From Duganella sp. 1411 (lineage in GTDB: Bacteria; Pseudomonadota; Gammaproteobacteria; Burkholderiales; Burkholderiaceae_D): 64,000 bases of DNA. The notes under the pieces are model-generated. The model ran no database searches. It saw only the letters and a program-made list of their open reading frames with translations, and was not told the DNA's origin. The DNA lies in NCBI RefSeq assembly GCF_017833525.1, contig NZ_JAFICD010000002.1:1054001-1118000 (forward strand), read 5' to 3'. Below, piece by piece: positions 9,081-17,945 of the stretch. A program made the position numbers and the translations under genes. Numbering within the stretch: position 1 is the first letter of the stretch; every line of letters begins with the position of its first letter.

Positions 9081-10451
9081 TCAGCCGATGGCGCCGCGCA
9101 GCACCAGATACAGCACGAACACCGCGTCCAGCCCGAGCACCATCGCGCCCGGCCAGCGCCGCCGCGCCAGCAGCATCAGCGTGTAGACAAAGCAGCCCAG
9201 CGCCAGCGCCACCATAAGATCGGCGCAGCACGCGGTGACGAGCAACATCAACAGCGGCGGCAGATAATTCTCCGGCGCGCTCGTATCCAGGTCGCGCAGG
9301 CCGTCGAGCATGCACAGTCCCACCATCACCAGCACCGGGGCGGTGGCGCAGGCGGGTATCGCCGTCAGCAACGGGCCGAAAAACAAGGCCAGCCCGAACA
9401 GCGCCGCCACCACCACGCCGCTTAAACCGGTGCGGGCGCCCGCCTCCACCCCGGCCACCGATTCGACGAAAGCGGTCACGGTGGAAGTGCCGGCGGCGGC
9501 GCCGATGACACTGCCCATCGCGTCCGACGCGAAGGCCGCCCGCGCGCTGGGCAAGTCGCCGTTCGGCTTCAACAAGCCCGCGCTGCGGATCACGCCGAAC
9601 ATGGTGGCGGTACCGGAAAAGAATTCGATCAGCAGAAAATATAGCGTCACCGGCAGCAGCAGCATGAAGTGCGAGAAAAAGCCGCGGAAGTCGAGCGCGA
9701 ACAGCAGGTCTCCCGTCAACGCCGGCACGCCGAACCAGTGTTGCGGCAATCGGGTCAGCGCCCGCCCGTCGGCACCGGCGACGAACAGTCCCGCCGCGCT
9801 CACCACCAGCATCGTCAGCAGGAACGCGCCCGGCACACGCCGCACCAGCAGCATGGCGGTGAGCAGGATGCCGGCCAGCGTGAGCCACGCCGCGCCGTCG
9901 TGCAGGCGCGAGAACGCCACCAGCGAGCCGGCATCCCCCACCAGCAGGCCGCCGCTGCGCAAGCCAAGCCAGGCGATGAACACGCCGATCGAGCATTGCA
10001 TGCCGAGTTTGACCGGCTCGGGAAAGGCGGCGACGATGCGCGCGCGCCATTTGGTCAGCGACAGCAGCAGGAACACCAGCGCGTTAAGCAGCACCATCGC
10101 CAGGCCGGTCTGCCACGGCACGCCCATCTGCCCGACCAGCACCTGGGCGAACACGATGTTGGTACCCATGCCGGGCGCCAGCGCGATCGGCAGGTTGGCC
10201 CACAAGGCCATCACCAGAGTGGCCGCCATGGCCGAGACGATGGTGGCCAGGAACAGGCCGTTGCGGTCCATGCCGGCGGCGGCCAGGATCAGCGGGTTGA
10301 CGACCACGATGTAGCTCATCGCGGCGAAGGTGGTGCAGCCGGCGATGGCCTCGCGCGCCGGCGTGGTGCCGCGCGCGCTAAGCTGAAAGAAGCGGTCGGC
10401 GCGCGCGGCCAGGCCGATGCCGCGTCCCTGGGTGGAGCTCGGGCTATGCAT
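9081..10451 (-). CDS. NCS2 permease, AzgA (hypoxanthine/guanine/adenine) type
   Basis: A 456-residue polytopic inner-membrane protein with about 12-14 hydrophobic segments. It shows AzgA-type signatures: AREAIAGCTTFAAMSYIVVVNP near the N-terminus, LAPGMGTNIVFAQ, and GTSTVTAFVESVAGVEAGARTG in the second half. This NCS2 branch imports purine bases with protons. I chose the ATG at 10451, which overlaps the end of the upstream kinase gene by 8 bp; longer in-frame starts lie deep inside that gene. Its position in an operon with a receptor and kinase suggests the base released by the nearby nucleoside hydrolase is taken up here. Confidence 0.88.
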   Translation of the reverse strand: MHSPSSTQGRGIGLAARADRFFQLSARGTTPAREAIAGCTTFAAMSYIVVVNPLILAAAGMDRNGLFLATIVSAMAATLVMALWANLPIALAPGMGTNIVFAQVLVGQMGVPWQTGLAMVLLNALVFLLLSLTKWRARIVAAFPEPVKLGMQCSIGVFIAWLGLRSGGLLVGDAGSLVAFSRLHDGAAWLTLAGILLTAMLLVRRVPGAFLLTMLVVSAAGLFVAGADGRALTRLPQHWFGVPALTGDLLFALDFRGFFSHFMLLLPVTLYFLLIEFFSGTATMFGVIRSAGLLKPNGDLPSARAAFASDAMGSVIGAAAGTSTVTAFVESVAGVEAGARTGLSGVVVAALFGLALFFGPLLTAIPACATAPVLVMVGLCMLDGLRDLDTSAPENYLPPLLMLLVTACCADLMVALALGCFVYTLMLLARRRWPGAMVLGLDAVFVLYLVLRGAIG

Positions 10452-11385
10452 GATCGAGCAGCGCCTTGAGCTGCGCGCGCGTCGGCAGCGCCGAGCGGGC
10501 GCCGGTGGCGGTGACGGCGATGCTGCCGGCGGCGCAGGCGAAACGCAACGCGTCCGCCGGCGCCTGCCCTTCCAGCAGCGCGGCCAGGAAGGCGCCGTTA
10601 AAACTGTCGCCGGCGCCGGTGGCGTCGACCACGGTGGCGGGAAAGGCCCGCTGCGCGATGGCCAGATGGGGCTCTCGCGCCGCCAGCACGGCGCCGTGCG
10701 CGCCGCAAGTGACCACCAGCATGCGCGGCCCGTGCCCAAGCAGGTCGGCCATGCCGGCGGCCTCCGGCCCGGAACCGGTGACCGCGCGGTAGGTACTGTC
10801 GTTCATGAACACCAGATCGGCCATGGCGAGCAGCCGCTGCAAACGATCGCGATCGGCCACCATCGCCGCCTCGATGTCGATGGCGATCGGCACGCCCGCC
10901 GCACGCGCCAGTACGTGCAGCCGCTCGAACTCCGGCAGATCGTAGGGCATCGCGTACAGCAGGCGCGATTGCGCCAGCGCCACCGCGAACGTCTCCTCGT
11001 CCAGCGTCGGTCCCGGCATCGGCGAGTACACCAGCGCCTTCTCGCCACTCGCTTCGATGATGATCAGCGCGGTCGGCGACGTCGCTCCCGGCACCACCCG
11101 CAGGTGATCGAGCGCGACCCCGAATCGTTCATACTCGCGGCTCAGGAACGCCCCCTCGGCATCGCCCGCGATGCGGCCGTATGCCAAAGTCGGCCGGCCC
11201 AGCAAGCTGGCCGCGCAGGCCACGTTGGCGACCGTGCCGCCGGCGTAGGGCGGCAAGCGCCGGCCCAGCACCTTCTGGTCCGCCGCCGGCGCGCGGTCGA
11301 CGGTGAACAGCAAATCGATATTGGGGTCGCCAAAAGCCAGCAGGTCGAAGCGGCGCCGGTCCGGAAAACTGAAAAAATCGCTCAT
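10444..11385 (-). CDS. PfkB-family carbohydrate/nucleoside kinase
   Basis: A 313-residue ribokinase-superfamily kinase. The N-terminal signature YAGGTVANVACAASLLG and the C-terminal DATGAGDSFNGAFLAALL, with the catalytic Asp and anion hole, are both intact. It phosphorylates a sugar or a nucleoside with ATP in the cytoplasm. I took the second ATG (11385), which has AGGA at better spacing; the first at 11391 is possible. It lies 27 bp after the second TonB receptor and overlaps the AzgA permease gene. Context suggests ribose or a purine nucleoside as substrate, but the sequence alone does not decide it. Confidence 0.87.
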   Translation of the reverse strand: MSDFFSFPDRRRFDLLAFGDPNIDLLFTVDRAPAADQKVLGRRLPPYAGGTVANVACAASLLGRPTLAYGRIAGDAEGAFLSREYERFGVALDHLRVVPGATSPTALIIIEASGEKALVYSPMPGPTLDEETFAVALAQSRLLYAMPYDLPEFERLHVLARAAGVPIAIDIEAAMVADRDRLQRLLAMADLVFMNDSTYRAVTGSGPEAAGMADLLGHGPRMLVVTCGAHGAVLAAREPHLAIAQRAFPATVVDATGAGDSFNGAFLAALLEGQAPADALRFACAAGSIAVTATGARSALPTRAQLKALLDHA

Positions 11386-11412
11386 GCACATATTCCTGAA
11401 AGACCGATCCGC

Positions 11413-13692
11413 TCAGAAGCGCCGGCTGAACTGCGCGCCGAAGATACGCGGGTTGGAATCGTTGACAAAACCGGTCAGATTATTGAAGTCGATACCCCCC
11501 ACCAGCTGCACGCGGTTGGTGATATTGCGGCCGAACAGCGCCACCTCGTTGCGGTCATTGTCCCATTTGTACCCGAGCCGCAATCCCCCTGTCAACAACG
11601 GCTTGCCGGTGAACTCCGCCGACCGGTACAAGGTGAAGTTGACGGCGCTGCGGTAGACCCAGTCGGTGTAGGCGTAAAACTCGCCGTTGGCGACCGGGTA
11701 CGTATATTTCAGCGACGTGTTGGCGCTCCAGCGCGGGGCCTGCGGCAGCGGATTGCCGTCGATCAGAACCAGCGTCGAACCGCCTTTGACGACGGTCGGA
11801 TTGAGCACCGTGCAGGCCGCGCACGCGCCCACCGTCAAGCCGGCGTCCTTGATTTTGGTGTGGTTGTAGCTGCCGCCAAAACTCCACAGCAGATTCTCAC
11901 CGAGATAGGCATCCAGATCGAGTTCCGCGCCACGGCCGGCGCTGCGGTCGGCGTTGAGCAGGATCGCCGAGTTGGAGGTGCCGCCGACCGCCGTCAGTTG
12001 CAGATCCTTGACGGTGTAGCTATAGATATCGAAGCTCAGGCGCGCCCGGCGCTGCATCAGGTCCGTCTTGAAGCCAACTTCATAGGAGACGATGGTTTCC
12101 GGCCGCGCCACCGACATCGGATTGAACGTGGCCGCCGGTTGAATGGTCGCGCCCCGGAAGCCGGTGGCGACGCGGGCATACAGGTTGGCCGCGTCGGTGA
12201 GTTTGTACACGCCGCTCATATCCCAGTTGACCTTGGACACGCCGGTGCCGGCCGCCAGCCCGGTCGAGGCGTCGATATCGGACCCGCCGCGCGGCAGGTT
12301 GTCCGGCTCCGTGACCAGATCCTTGTTATCGCGCGTGTAGCGCACGCCGGCGCGCAGGTTCACGCGCGGGGTGACGTCGTAGTTGGCCGATCCGAATACG
12401 GCATAGGCGTCGTTCTTCTGGTGCGAACGGATGTCCGACGTCAGCGCGCCGCCGCCCAGTGTGTCGTAGCTGTAGCTGTCGATCTGGTAGCGCTCATCGA
12501 AGTAGAACAGGCCGGCCTGCCACCTCAGCGCCTGCGCCGCGTCGAACTCCAGCCGTAGCTCCTGCGTGAACTGGCGGTGGCCCTTGGTGCCGTCGGCCGA
12601 TTCGACCACGAACGGAATCAAGCCCGGACCGGACGGCGGCGCATACACCGCGCCATAACCGCCGTCGATGTCGCCGCGGCTGAACACCCGCACGGTTTCG
12701 TAGCCGGTCACCGAATGCAGCGTGACGCCGTCCAGGCGCCACTTCAACCGCAGGCTGCCGCCGTAGTTCTTCAGGTTCTGGCCATTCCCGCCATCGGTGG
12801 CGACACTGCCGATGTCAAAGCCGGGCACCAGCGCATCGGTCCCCTTCTGGATGATATTGGCGCGAAACAGCGACGCGCTGCCGTTCATGATGCGCTGGTG
12901 CAGATTGGCCAGCGCCTCGAAACCGCCGCTTGGCTTGTACAGCAATTGGGCGCGCACGGCGCTGTCGTTGTAGCCGCCATACTGGTCCGAGGTGCCCTGG
13001 CGCGAATTGCCGATCCAGTCATCGCGGTGCTGGCCAAGCACCGACACCCGCGCCGCCCAGTCGCCGCCCAGGGGAAGATTGAGCGCGCCTTCGACGCTGG
13101 AGGTGTTGTGCGTGGCGCCGGACAAGGTCAGGTAGCCGCCCGGCGTCTGCGACGGCCGCACCGAGTCGAACTTCACCACGCCGGCCGGCGTGTTGCGGCC
13201 GAACAGGGAGCCCTGCGGCCCGCGCAAGACCTCGATGCGTTCCAGGTCGAACGCCGGGAAGCCCTTGAGCACGGGACTTTCCTGCACCACGTCGTCGTAG
13301 ATCAGGGACACCGGCTGCGACGCGTTCTGATGAAAATCGACGTTGCCGTAACCACGCAGGTAAAAGCGCGGGAAACCGCGGCCAAATGATGATTCGACCT
13401 GCAGGCTGGGCGCGCGTCCCGCCAGCATCTGCATGTCCTGGCCGCCGGAGTTGAGCGCGTTCAGCGTCTCCTCGCCGATGATGGTCGCCGAGACGGGCAC
13501 GTTGCGCACGTTTTCCGCGCGCCGCTCCGCGCTCACGGTCACGGTCTGCAACTGGCCGGGGGGCGCCGGCTGGCGCGCCTGCTCCCGGGTTGGTTCCCCG
13601 TCCCGCTCCTGCGCGCCCACGATGACCGGCAGCGCCGTCACCGCCAAGGCCATACCCACCATGGCCGCCCCTTCAAAGTTCAGCATCCGCAT
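11413..13692 (-). CDS. TonB-dependent outer-membrane receptor (second of locus)
   Basis: A 759-residue receptor from the ATG at 13692, preceded by GGGAGGAA. It has an N-terminal signal ending near VIVGAQ and a TonB-box-like QTVTVSAERR. The plug is at about 50-170 (VPVSATIIGEETLNAL, LERIEVLRGPQGSLFGRNT), then a long barrel ending GAQFSRRF. The LRGPQGSLFGRN plug motif is of the siderophore/vitamin-like group, but such receptors also carry other ligands. It opens an operon with the PfkB kinase and AzgA permease and has an operator copy at 13747-13762 about 55 bp upstream. The ligand is unknown. Confidence 0.92.
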   Translation of the reverse strand: MRMLNFEGAAMVGMALAVTALPVIVGAQERDGEPTREQARQPAPPGQLQTVTVSAERRAENVRNVPVSATIIGEETLNALNSGGQDMQMLAGRAPSLQVESSFGRGFPRFYLRGYGNVDFHQNASQPVSLIYDDVVQESPVLKGFPAFDLERIEVLRGPQGSLFGRNTPAGVVKFDSVRPSQTPGGYLTLSGATHNTSSVEGALNLPLGGDWAARVSVLGQHRDDWIGNSRQGTSDQYGGYNDSAVRAQLLYKPSGGFEALANLHQRIMNGSASLFRANIIQKGTDALVPGFDIGSVATDGGNGQNLKNYGGSLRLKWRLDGVTLHSVTGYETVRVFSRGDIDGGYGAVYAPPSGPGLIPFVVESADGTKGHRQFTQELRLEFDAAQALRWQAGLFYFDERYQIDSYSYDTLGGGALTSDIRSHQKNDAYAVFGSANYDVTPRVNLRAGVRYTRDNKDLVTEPDNLPRGGSDIDASTGLAAGTGVSKVNWDMSGVYKLTDAANLYARVATGFRGATIQPAATFNPMSVARPETIVSYEVGFKTDLMQRRARLSFDIYSYTVKDLQLTAVGGTSNSAILLNADRSAGRGAELDLDAYLGENLLWSFGGSYNHTKIKDAGLTVGACAACTVLNPTVVKGGSTLVLIDGNPLPQAPRWSANTSLKYTYPVANGEFYAYTDWVYRSAVNFTLYRSAEFTGKPLLTGGLRLGYKWDNDRNEVALFGRNITNRVQLVGGIDFNNLTGFVNDSNPRIFGAQFSRRF

Positions 13693-13746
13693 ACAAGTTC
13701 CTCCCGCGTTGGTTTGATTAGCTTTTATATCCGTAGTAAATTCTAT

Positions 13747-13762
13747 AGTGGTACGGACCTCA
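13747..13762. promoter_or_regulatory. GntR operator site 3
   Basis: AGTGGTACGGACCTCA keeps the left arm AGTGGT and the ACC core but has a degenerate right end. On the minus strand TATAGAA directly adjoins it, as TATAAC adjoins site 1. It probably controls the second TonB receptor operon. Confidence 0.55.
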
Positions 13763-13842
13763 ATTCGATATATTTTTTTATTTTTGATCATTTGTTGGGT
13801 TTACGGCGAATTGCGGTTGAGTTTTTTCTCAATGGATGCAAT

Positions 13843-13858
13843 CATGGTACGTACCACT
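13843..13858. promoter_or_regulatory. GntR operator site 4
   Basis: CATGGTACGTACCACT keeps the right arm ACCACT and 13 of 16 positions of site 1; its core GGTACGTACC is a perfect dyad. It lies 17 bp before the chosen start of the TrpF-like gene and so probably controls the rightward isomerase/nucleoside hydrolase operon. Confidence 0.65.
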
Positions 13859-13874
13859 AAACATCCAGACAAAA

Positions 13875-14540
13875 ATGACTACTGCCTACAGCCCACCCGC
13901 CTACATCACCTTCACCGGCATCGACCGCGCCGATCTGCTGCCCGGCATGCTCGCGCTCTCAGCGCGCTACCCGATCGAATGGGGCGTGCTGTTCGACCTC
14001 GCCCAGGAGGGGGCGCCGCTGTTCCCCTCCGAGGGCGTGCGGCGCGTCCTGCAAAGCGCGCCGCTGCGCCTGTCGGCCCACATCTGCGGCGCAGCCGCGC
14101 GCAGCATCGTCGAAACCGGCGACGCCGCGCTCGACCTGGCCGGGTTTTGCAGGGTGCAGATTAACCACGGACGCGCCGGCAGCAGCGACAGCGAGATCCA
14201 CAACAGCGCCCTCTTTGGCGCCCGCCATGGCGTGCGGGCCGCGCTGCAATGCCAGGGCGACTTTCCCACCGACGCTCGGGTCGACTGGCTGTACGACGTC
14301 TCGTTCGGCACGGGGGTGAGGCCGGCAACCTGGCCGGCGGCCAAGGCGGGACTGCCCTTCTGCGGCTACTCGGGCGGACTCGGTCCGGACACGGTGTTCG
14401 ACACGCTGCGAAAATTCGAGATCGGCGCGGGCGCGGCCTACTGGATCGACATGGAATCGGGCGTACGCACCGGGAACCGCTTCGATCTGGCAAAATGCGA
14501 AGCCGTGTGCAGCATCGTCTTCGATGGGCCCCAACCGTAA
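13875..14540 (+). CDS. TrpF-like (phosphoribosylanthranilate isomerase-like) TIM-barrel protein
   Basis: A 221-residue protein whose strands repeat the TrpF-type pattern: YITFTGID, IEWGVLFD, RLSAHICG, GFCRVQINHG, then GYSGGLGPDTVFDTL and YWIDMESGVRTG. The last two resemble the TrpF phosphate-binding and product-end loops. Residue-level catalysis is not proven. There is no trp gene nearby. It is followed 13 bp later by a nucleoside hydrolase, so an isomerase acting on a ribosylated compound is a possible role. I chose the ATG at 13875 because the longer start at 13836 would put the operator inside the coding region. Confidence 0.6.
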   Translation: MTTAYSPPAYITFTGIDRADLLPGMLALSARYPIEWGVLFDLAQEGAPLFPSEGVRRVLQSAPLRLSAHICGAAARSIVETGDAALDLAGFCRVQINHGRAGSSDSEIHNSALFGARHGVRAALQCQGDFPTDARVDWLYDVSFGTGVRPATWPAAKAGLPFCGYSGGLGPDTVFDTLRKFEIGAGAAYWIDMESGVRTGNRFDLAKCEAVCSIVFDGPQP

Positions 14541-14553
14541 ACTGGAGATCACA

Positions 14554-15675
14554 TTGCGGCGAACTTTTATGATCATGGCCTGCGCGCTGGCCTTATCGGG
14601 CGCGCTGCCCGGCCTGGCGGCGACCAGCACCCCCAAGATCATCATCGACAGCGACTTCGGCACCCTCAACGACGACGGCCAGCTACTCGCGATCGCCGCG
14701 CAGTTGCAGGCGCGCGGCCGCCTCGAGGTACTAGGCCTGACCGTGGTCTCCGGGAATAAATGGTTGCGGCAGGAGGTGGGCGACGCGCTCAAGGCGGTCG
14801 AACGACTCGGCATCGAGCGGCAGGTCGGGGTCTACGCCGGCGCCAACCTGGCGCTGTCGCACGACCTGGCCACCATCCGCGAAGAACAGCGACGGCATCC
14901 GGGCGGCGACGGCTATCTGGGCGCGTGGAATTGGCCCGAGCCCAAGTCGGACACCGACGTCAACGCCCCGCCGGACGGCCGCGCCCAACACACCAAAGTG
15001 CGCGACCAGCACGCCGCCGACTTCATCGCCGACAGCGTCCGGCGCCATCCCGGGCAGGTCACGATACTGGCCATCGGGCCGCTGACCAACATCGCGCTGG
15101 CGGTGCGGCGCCATCCCGACATCGTGCCGCTGATCGGCCAGATCATCTACATGGGCGGCGCGTTCGACGTACCCGGCAACACCACCAGGACGGCGGAATT
15201 CAACTGGTGGTTCGATCCGGAGGCGGCGCGCGAGGTACTGCGGCTGCCGCTGCGGCACGTGATCTTCCCGCTCGACGTCACCAACACGGTGCAGATCGAC
15301 AAACAGGTCTACGACCGCGTGGTCTACGGCGTGGCCAGGGACGGCATCATCGCCAGCTTGTTCAAGCAGCTCAACGGCTATGGCTACGACGGCAAGAACG
15401 GCTTCGAGACCAATCCAGGCTATCGCACCGACGTCTGGGACACGCTCACCCTCGCCTATCTGATCGATCCGACCTACGCGACCCGCACCGCGCGGCTCTG
15501 GATCGATGTCGACACCACGGTGGGCGCCGACAATGGCCGCTCGATCGGCCACGCGACGGCGCAGCCGGGCCTTCAGCCGGCGACGGTGGTGCAGCGCTTC
15601 GACAACCGGCGCTTCTTTGATTTCTATGTCGATGGCCTGACCGCGCCGGTGCCGGTGGCGCCGCTTCGGCCATGA
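14554..15675 (+). CDS. Exported inosine-uridine-type nucleoside hydrolase
   Basis: A 373-residue IU-nucleoside hydrolase family protein. I chose the TTG at 14554 because GGAG precedes it and it begins an ideal export signal (RRTFMIMACALALSGALPGLAA). The ATG at 14524 has no ribosome site and lies inside the previous gene. Calcium-binding aspartates appear as D32-S-D34 and D40-D41, but with two extra residues relative to the usual DTDxGxDD spacing. Other family segments are ILAIGPLTNIALA, IIYMGGAFDVPGN, AEFNWWFDPEAA and the late DVWD. It should split nucleosides into base and ribose in the periplasm, supplying the AzgA permease. Confidence 0.85.
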   Translation: MRRTFMIMACALALSGALPGLAATSTPKIIIDSDFGTLNDDGQLLAIAAQLQARGRLEVLGLTVVSGNKWLRQEVGDALKAVERLGIERQVGVYAGANLALSHDLATIREEQRRHPGGDGYLGAWNWPEPKSDTDVNAPPDGRAQHTKVRDQHAADFIADSVRRHPGQVTILAIGPLTNIALAVRRHPDIVPLIGQIIYMGGAFDVPGNTTRTAEFNWWFDPEAAREVLRLPLRHVIFPLDVTNTVQIDKQVYDRVVYGVARDGIIASLFKQLNGYGYDGKNGFETNPGYRTDVWDTLTLAYLIDPTYATRTARLWIDVDTTVGADNGRSIGHATAQPGLQPATVVQRFDNRRFFDFYVDGLTAPVPVAPLRP

Positions 15676-15733
15676 GCAAACAAGGACCTGCGGGGTGCGG
15701 CAACGCGGAGCTATTCGGCCATCCCCGCGCACC

Positions 15734-15946
15734 TCACCGACCGCCCGCGTCGGCTCGAAGCACGTGCCAGTACGGCGCAAATCCTTCCCGCACACACTCC
15801 CCCACTAACTCGAGGAACGGCCCCGTGTCGCCCTCCACATGCGCGATGTCCAACGCCTCGCAATAGGCCAACCGCCGCTCCACCGGCACCACGATCGCGG
15901 GGAACCCCGCCTTCAATAACTCCAGGTTCAACAGCAGCACCAGCGC
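15734..15946 (-). pseudogene. Fic-domain protein, C-terminal remnant
   Basis: The reading frame LLLNLELLKAGFPAIVV followed by RRLAYCEALDIAH and PFLELVGECV matches the helix after the HPFxxGNGR catalytic loop of Fic AMP-transferases. The catalytic loop itself is absent: a TGA lies immediately upstream at 15947-15949, followed by unrelated sequence. Without the loop it cannot act as an AMPylase. It is a deletion remnant pointing left, next to another possibly truncated gene. Confidence 0.65.
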
Positions 15947-15974
15947 TCATTTTGATTTTTCGACTGCTCGCGCA

Positions 15975-16310
15975 TTGAGCGCGTGCCATCCTAAAGCCGT
16001 CAAATTCGTACACCGGCAGTTCCAATATCACCGGGCTAGCCTGGAGAAACGCGGCGCCACCCTTTCAGGGAGCATCGACAAGATCGGGCTGTTCCCGGCG
16101 CTGGCGGCGTTGGGAGTACTTTGGGCCGCACTGTCGAATGCGCCATACGGGCCCTGGTTGGTGATGCTGGTTCCGATCATTTTTGTGTTTCATCTTTTGA
16201 ATCTCTACTCGTTTGGAATTCAGTTGAAACTGGACCGGATGCTGGCAGTGCTGGAGTATGTGGCGGCGGGGAGCGCAGCGGCTAAAGCGCCGTCCACGAC
16301 GCCGTCGTGA
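15975..16310 (+). CDS. Small inner-membrane protein, possibly truncated
   Basis: A 111-residue ORF. From about residue 35 it has two hydrophobic helices (IGLFPALAALGVLWAAL and PWLVMLVPIIFVFHLLNLY) followed by a basic/helical tail. The N-terminal 30 residues look irregular, and the gene begins right where the Fic remnant ends, so the true 5' end may have been lost in the same rearrangement. No domain recognised. Real coding is supported by the coherent membrane segments. Confidence 0.5.
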   Translation: MSACHPKAVKFVHRQFQYHRASLEKRGATLSGSIDKIGLFPALAALGVLWAALSNAPYGPWLVMLVPIIFVFHLLNLYSFGIQLKLDRMLAVLEYVAAGSAAAKAPSTTPS

Positions 16311-16346
16311 CGGCACCCGTCGCCACGCCGTGGACGTTCGACCGCG

Positions 16347-17945
16347 TCAGAAAAGATGGGAGAACAGCCAGAACAGCGAACCGGAGAGCAGTATCGCCGC
16401 CGGCAAGGTGAGCACCCACGCCAGCGCCAGGTTACGGACCGTCGACCATTGCAGGCCCGAGCGGTTGGCCGCCATCGTGCCGGCGACGCCGGACGACAGC
16501 ACATGGGTGGTCGACACAGGCAGGCCGTAGATATCGGCCGCGCCGATGGTCAGCATCGCCACCAGTTCGGCCGAGGCGCCCTGGGCATAGGTCAGGTGCG
16601 ACTTGCCGATCTTTTCGCCCACCGTGACGACGATGCGTTTCCAGCCGACCATCGTACCGAGGCCCAGCGCGATCGCCACCGCCACCTTGACCCACAACGG
16701 GATGAACTTGGTCGCATCGTCCAGCTCCTTGCGGAATGCCTTCAAGTTGGCGCTGGTGTCGGCATCGAACGGCACAGCCTTGCTCTTGTCGAGCAGGCGC
16801 AGCGCCTCGGCGGCCAGGTACATGTCGTTCCGCACGTTGCCCACGGTTTCGGCCGGCACCTTGGCGAGCGAGCCATGCTGTTTCACCGCCTGGCCGATCT
16901 CGCCCGTCAGCGCCGCCAGCGCCGGCACCACAGCCGGTTGCATGTCTTTGCTGCGGATATACGCGGACAGCACGGCGCGCGGATCGGCAACCGGCAGCGA
17001 GGCGGGTGCGGAATATTTACCCAGCGATTGCTGGGTGACCTGGCTGACCGCGACGAATTGCGTCACCTGTTCCACCGGCAGCGCGCGGTTGAGCGCATAG
17101 GCCATCGGTACCGTGCCGACCAAAATCAGCATGATCAAGCCCATGCCTTTTTGCCCGTCGTTGGAGCCGTGCGCGAAGGAGACGCCGGTGCAGGTCAAAA
17201 TCAGCAGCGCCCGGATGTACCAGGGCGGCGGCGTGGCGCCCTGCGGCGCCTCGTACAGTTCGCGACGCTTGACCACCGCGCGCAGCACCAGCAACAGCAG
17301 CGCGGCGAAGCCGAAGCCCACGAGCGGCGACAACAGCAGCGAGTAGCCGACCTTGGTGGCCTGGGCCCAGTCGACACCGCTGGTGCCGTCACGCCCGTGC
17401 ATCATGGCGTTGGCGATGCCAACTCCAAGGATGGAACCGATCATGGTGTGCGACGACGACGCCGGCAGGCCCAGCGCCCAGGTGCCCAAGTTCCACACGA
17501 TGGCGGCGATCAGCAGCGCGAACACCATCGCAAAGCCCGAACTGGAACCGACCTGCAGGATCAGTTCCACCGGCAACAGGGAGATGATGCCGAAGGCGAC
17601 GGCGCCGCTGGAGGTGAGCACCCCGAGGAAGTTGAAGCAGCCGGACCATACCACGGCGGTGTTGGCGGGCATGGAATTGGTGTAGATCACGGTGGCGACC
17701 GCGTTGGCGGTGTCATGGAAGCCGTTGACGAATTCAAAGCCGAGCGCAATGATCAGCGCCACGCCGAGCAGAATGTAGGGCATCCAATTGGTCGAGACCG
17801 GACCGGCCTCGGTGACGTCGGCGCGCAGGCTGTAGGCGCTAAACGCCAGGCCAAAGGCCAGCAGAACGAAAAAGATGGCCGCGGTGAGCGGGGTGTTTTT
17901 GCTGTCCGCAGGACTCAGGCGGCCCGCTTGCGCGACGGTGTTCAT
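16347..17945 (-). CDS. Inorganic phosphate transporter, Pit family
   Basis: A 532-residue PiT-family permease. Both inverted signature repeats are present: GFEFVNGFHDTANAVATVIYT in the first half and SFAHGSNDGQKGMGL in the second. The PASSSHTMIG and PVSTTHVLSSGVAGT loops are also present. A large soluble insert sits between about residues 300 and 420, as in PitA. The family moves phosphate (as a metal-phosphate complex) with protons across the inner membrane at low affinity. No phosphatase or PhoU-like partner is adjacent; it stands alone. Confidence 0.93.
   Translation of the reverse strand: MNTVAQAGRLSPADSKNTPLTAAIFFVLLAFGLAFSAYSLRADVTEAGPVSTNWMPYILLGVALIIALGFEFVNGFHDTANAVATVIYTNSMPANTAVVWSGCFNFLGVLTSSGAVAFGIISLLPVELILQVGSSSGFAMVFALLIAAIVWNLGTWALGLPASSSHTMIGSILGVGIANAMMHGRDGTSGVDWAQATKVGYSLLLSPLVGFGFAALLLLVLRAVVKRRELYEAPQGATPPPWYIRALLILTCTGVSFAHGSNDGQKGMGLIMLILVGTVPMAYALNRALPVEQVTQFVAVSQVTQQSLGKYSAPASLPVADPRAVLSAYIRSKDMQPAVVPALAALTGEIGQAVKQHGSLAKVPAETVGNVRNDMYLAAEALRLLDKSKAVPFDADTSANLKAFRKELDDATKFIPLWVKVAVAIALGLGTMVGWKRIVVTVGEKIGKSHLTYAQGASAELVAMLTIGAADIYGLPVSTTHVLSSGVAGTMAANRSGLQWSTVRNLALAWVLTLPAAILLSGSLFWLFSHLF

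Noticed and set aside
15711..16031. 106-residue minus-strand ORF overlapping the Fic remnant
   Set aside because: It is out of frame with the Fic-like sequence and its own translation shows no coherent domain.
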